Shown one piece after another: positions 63,695-64,000 of a DNA stretch of 64,000 bases. The stretch is from Mycobacterium sp. Aquia_213 (GTDB lineage Bacteria; Actinomycetota; Actinomycetes; Mycobacteriales; Mycobacteriaceae). The notes under the pieces were generated by a model that saw only the letters and a list, made by a program, of their open reading frames with translations, did not search any database and was not told where the DNA came from. The number at the start of each line of letters is the position of its first letter. The stretch's first letter is position 1. Position numbers and translations under genes: made by a program. The stretch spans positions 3,100,001 through 3,164,000 of the forward strand of contig NZ_CP113116.1 of assembly GCF_026625985.1 (NCBI RefSeq), given 5' to 3'.

Positions 63695-64000
63695 GTGGGT
63701 AGATTTCACCGCCACGACGACGGCACCGTCCACAGCCACGACCACGATCGCGACGGCCACCAGCACCAGCACGATCACGATCACGGCGACCACAGCGCGT
63801 ATGCCACCGGCTCGCAGCGCATCGAGGTACTCGAGTCCATATTCGCCGAAAACGACACCCGCGCCGCCATCAACCGGCACGCCTTCGAGACCAACCGCAT
63901 TCGCGCCTTGAACCTGATGAGCTCGCCTGGCTCCGGAAAGACCACGGTGCTGGCCGCCACCCTGGACGCACTCGCCACCGAACTATCCCTCGGCGTGATC
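63695..64000 (+). CDS. hypB: Nickel-binding GTPase HypB (partial, runs off the window)
   Basis: The first 102 residues of HypB. A His-rich N-terminus (HRHDDGTVHSHDHDRDGHQ and further His) is a nickel store; the P-loop SSPGSGKTT follows. The GTPase and its dimer drive nickel transfer to the hydrogenase. GTG 63695, 12 bases after the hypA stop, is the first start not followed by a stop; the rest lies beyond base 64000. Confidence 0.94.
   Translation, partial: MGRFHRHDDGTVHSHDHDRDGHQHQHDHDHGDHSAYATGSQRIEVLESIFAENDTRAAINRHAFETNRIRALNLMSSPGSGKTTVLAATLDALATELSLGVI

Overview
This window looks like a chromosomal segment of a non-tuberculous Mycobacterium. The codon usage is that of high-GC actinobacteria. 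Several families are typical of the genus: a mycolic-acid methyltransferase, DUF732, DUF4189 and DUF3349 proteins, a WS/DGAT-type acyltransferase, several P450s, a PhoY-like PhoU, and the subI-cysT-cysW order. I saw no rRNA, tRNA, insertion sequence, CRISPR array or prophage gene.

Bases 1-29000 are a mixed accessory and housekeeping region. It starts with a 5' fragment of a type III glutamine synthetase and a sulfate ABC transporter (subI, cysT, cysW, with no cysA beside it). A run of mostly single genes follows: a C39-like exported protein, a shortened mycolate methyltransferase, DUF899, a 4Fe-4S protein, a TPR protein, an MFS transporter, a GAF-GGDEF protein, an SDR, two P450s, a glycosyltransferase, a WS/DGAT-like protein without its catalytic motif, an ATP-grasp/serine-hydrolase pair, small secreted proteins, phoU and blaI.

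Bases 29000-64000 form one functional island for hydrogen-driven CO2 fixation. A nickel transporter (nicT) lies behind a sequence resembling the actinobacterial Nur box. Next come gap, an HAD phosphatase, fbp and prk on the + strand. Facing them on the - strand is a long, tightly overlapping set: the group 2a [NiFe] hydrogenase genes (hucM, hucS, hucL, maturation protease, a small protein, a TPR protein, the NifU-Rieske protein hucE, an NHL-repeat protein, an unknown protein), followed by a truncated nuoK-like gene and complete nuoL- and nuoM-like genes. An AraC-type regulator diverges from hucM. Then come cbbR, cbbX, cbbS and cbbL (red-type Rubisco, its activase and a LysR regulator), a divergent class I aldolase, a soluble two-component system, rpe-tkt-cbbY, and the hydrogenase maturation genes hypE-D-C-F (- strand) with hypA-hypB (+ strand, cut by the window end).

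The genes fit one scheme. NicT brings in nickel; HypA-F and the protease build the Huc active site; Huc oxidises H2 and passes electrons towards the quinone pool; the Calvin-cycle enzymes spend ATP and reductant on CO2. Phosphoglycerate kinase, triose-phosphate isomerase and ribose-phosphate isomerase are not seen here and presumably lie elsewhere. The least expected part is the nuoK'-nuoL-nuoM cassette directly downstream of the hydrogenase genes without any other complex I gene. It could be a proton-translocating partner of Huc, or a bicarbonate/CO2 uptake module serving Rubisco. Shared palindromic sequences in several promoters suggest coordinated control.
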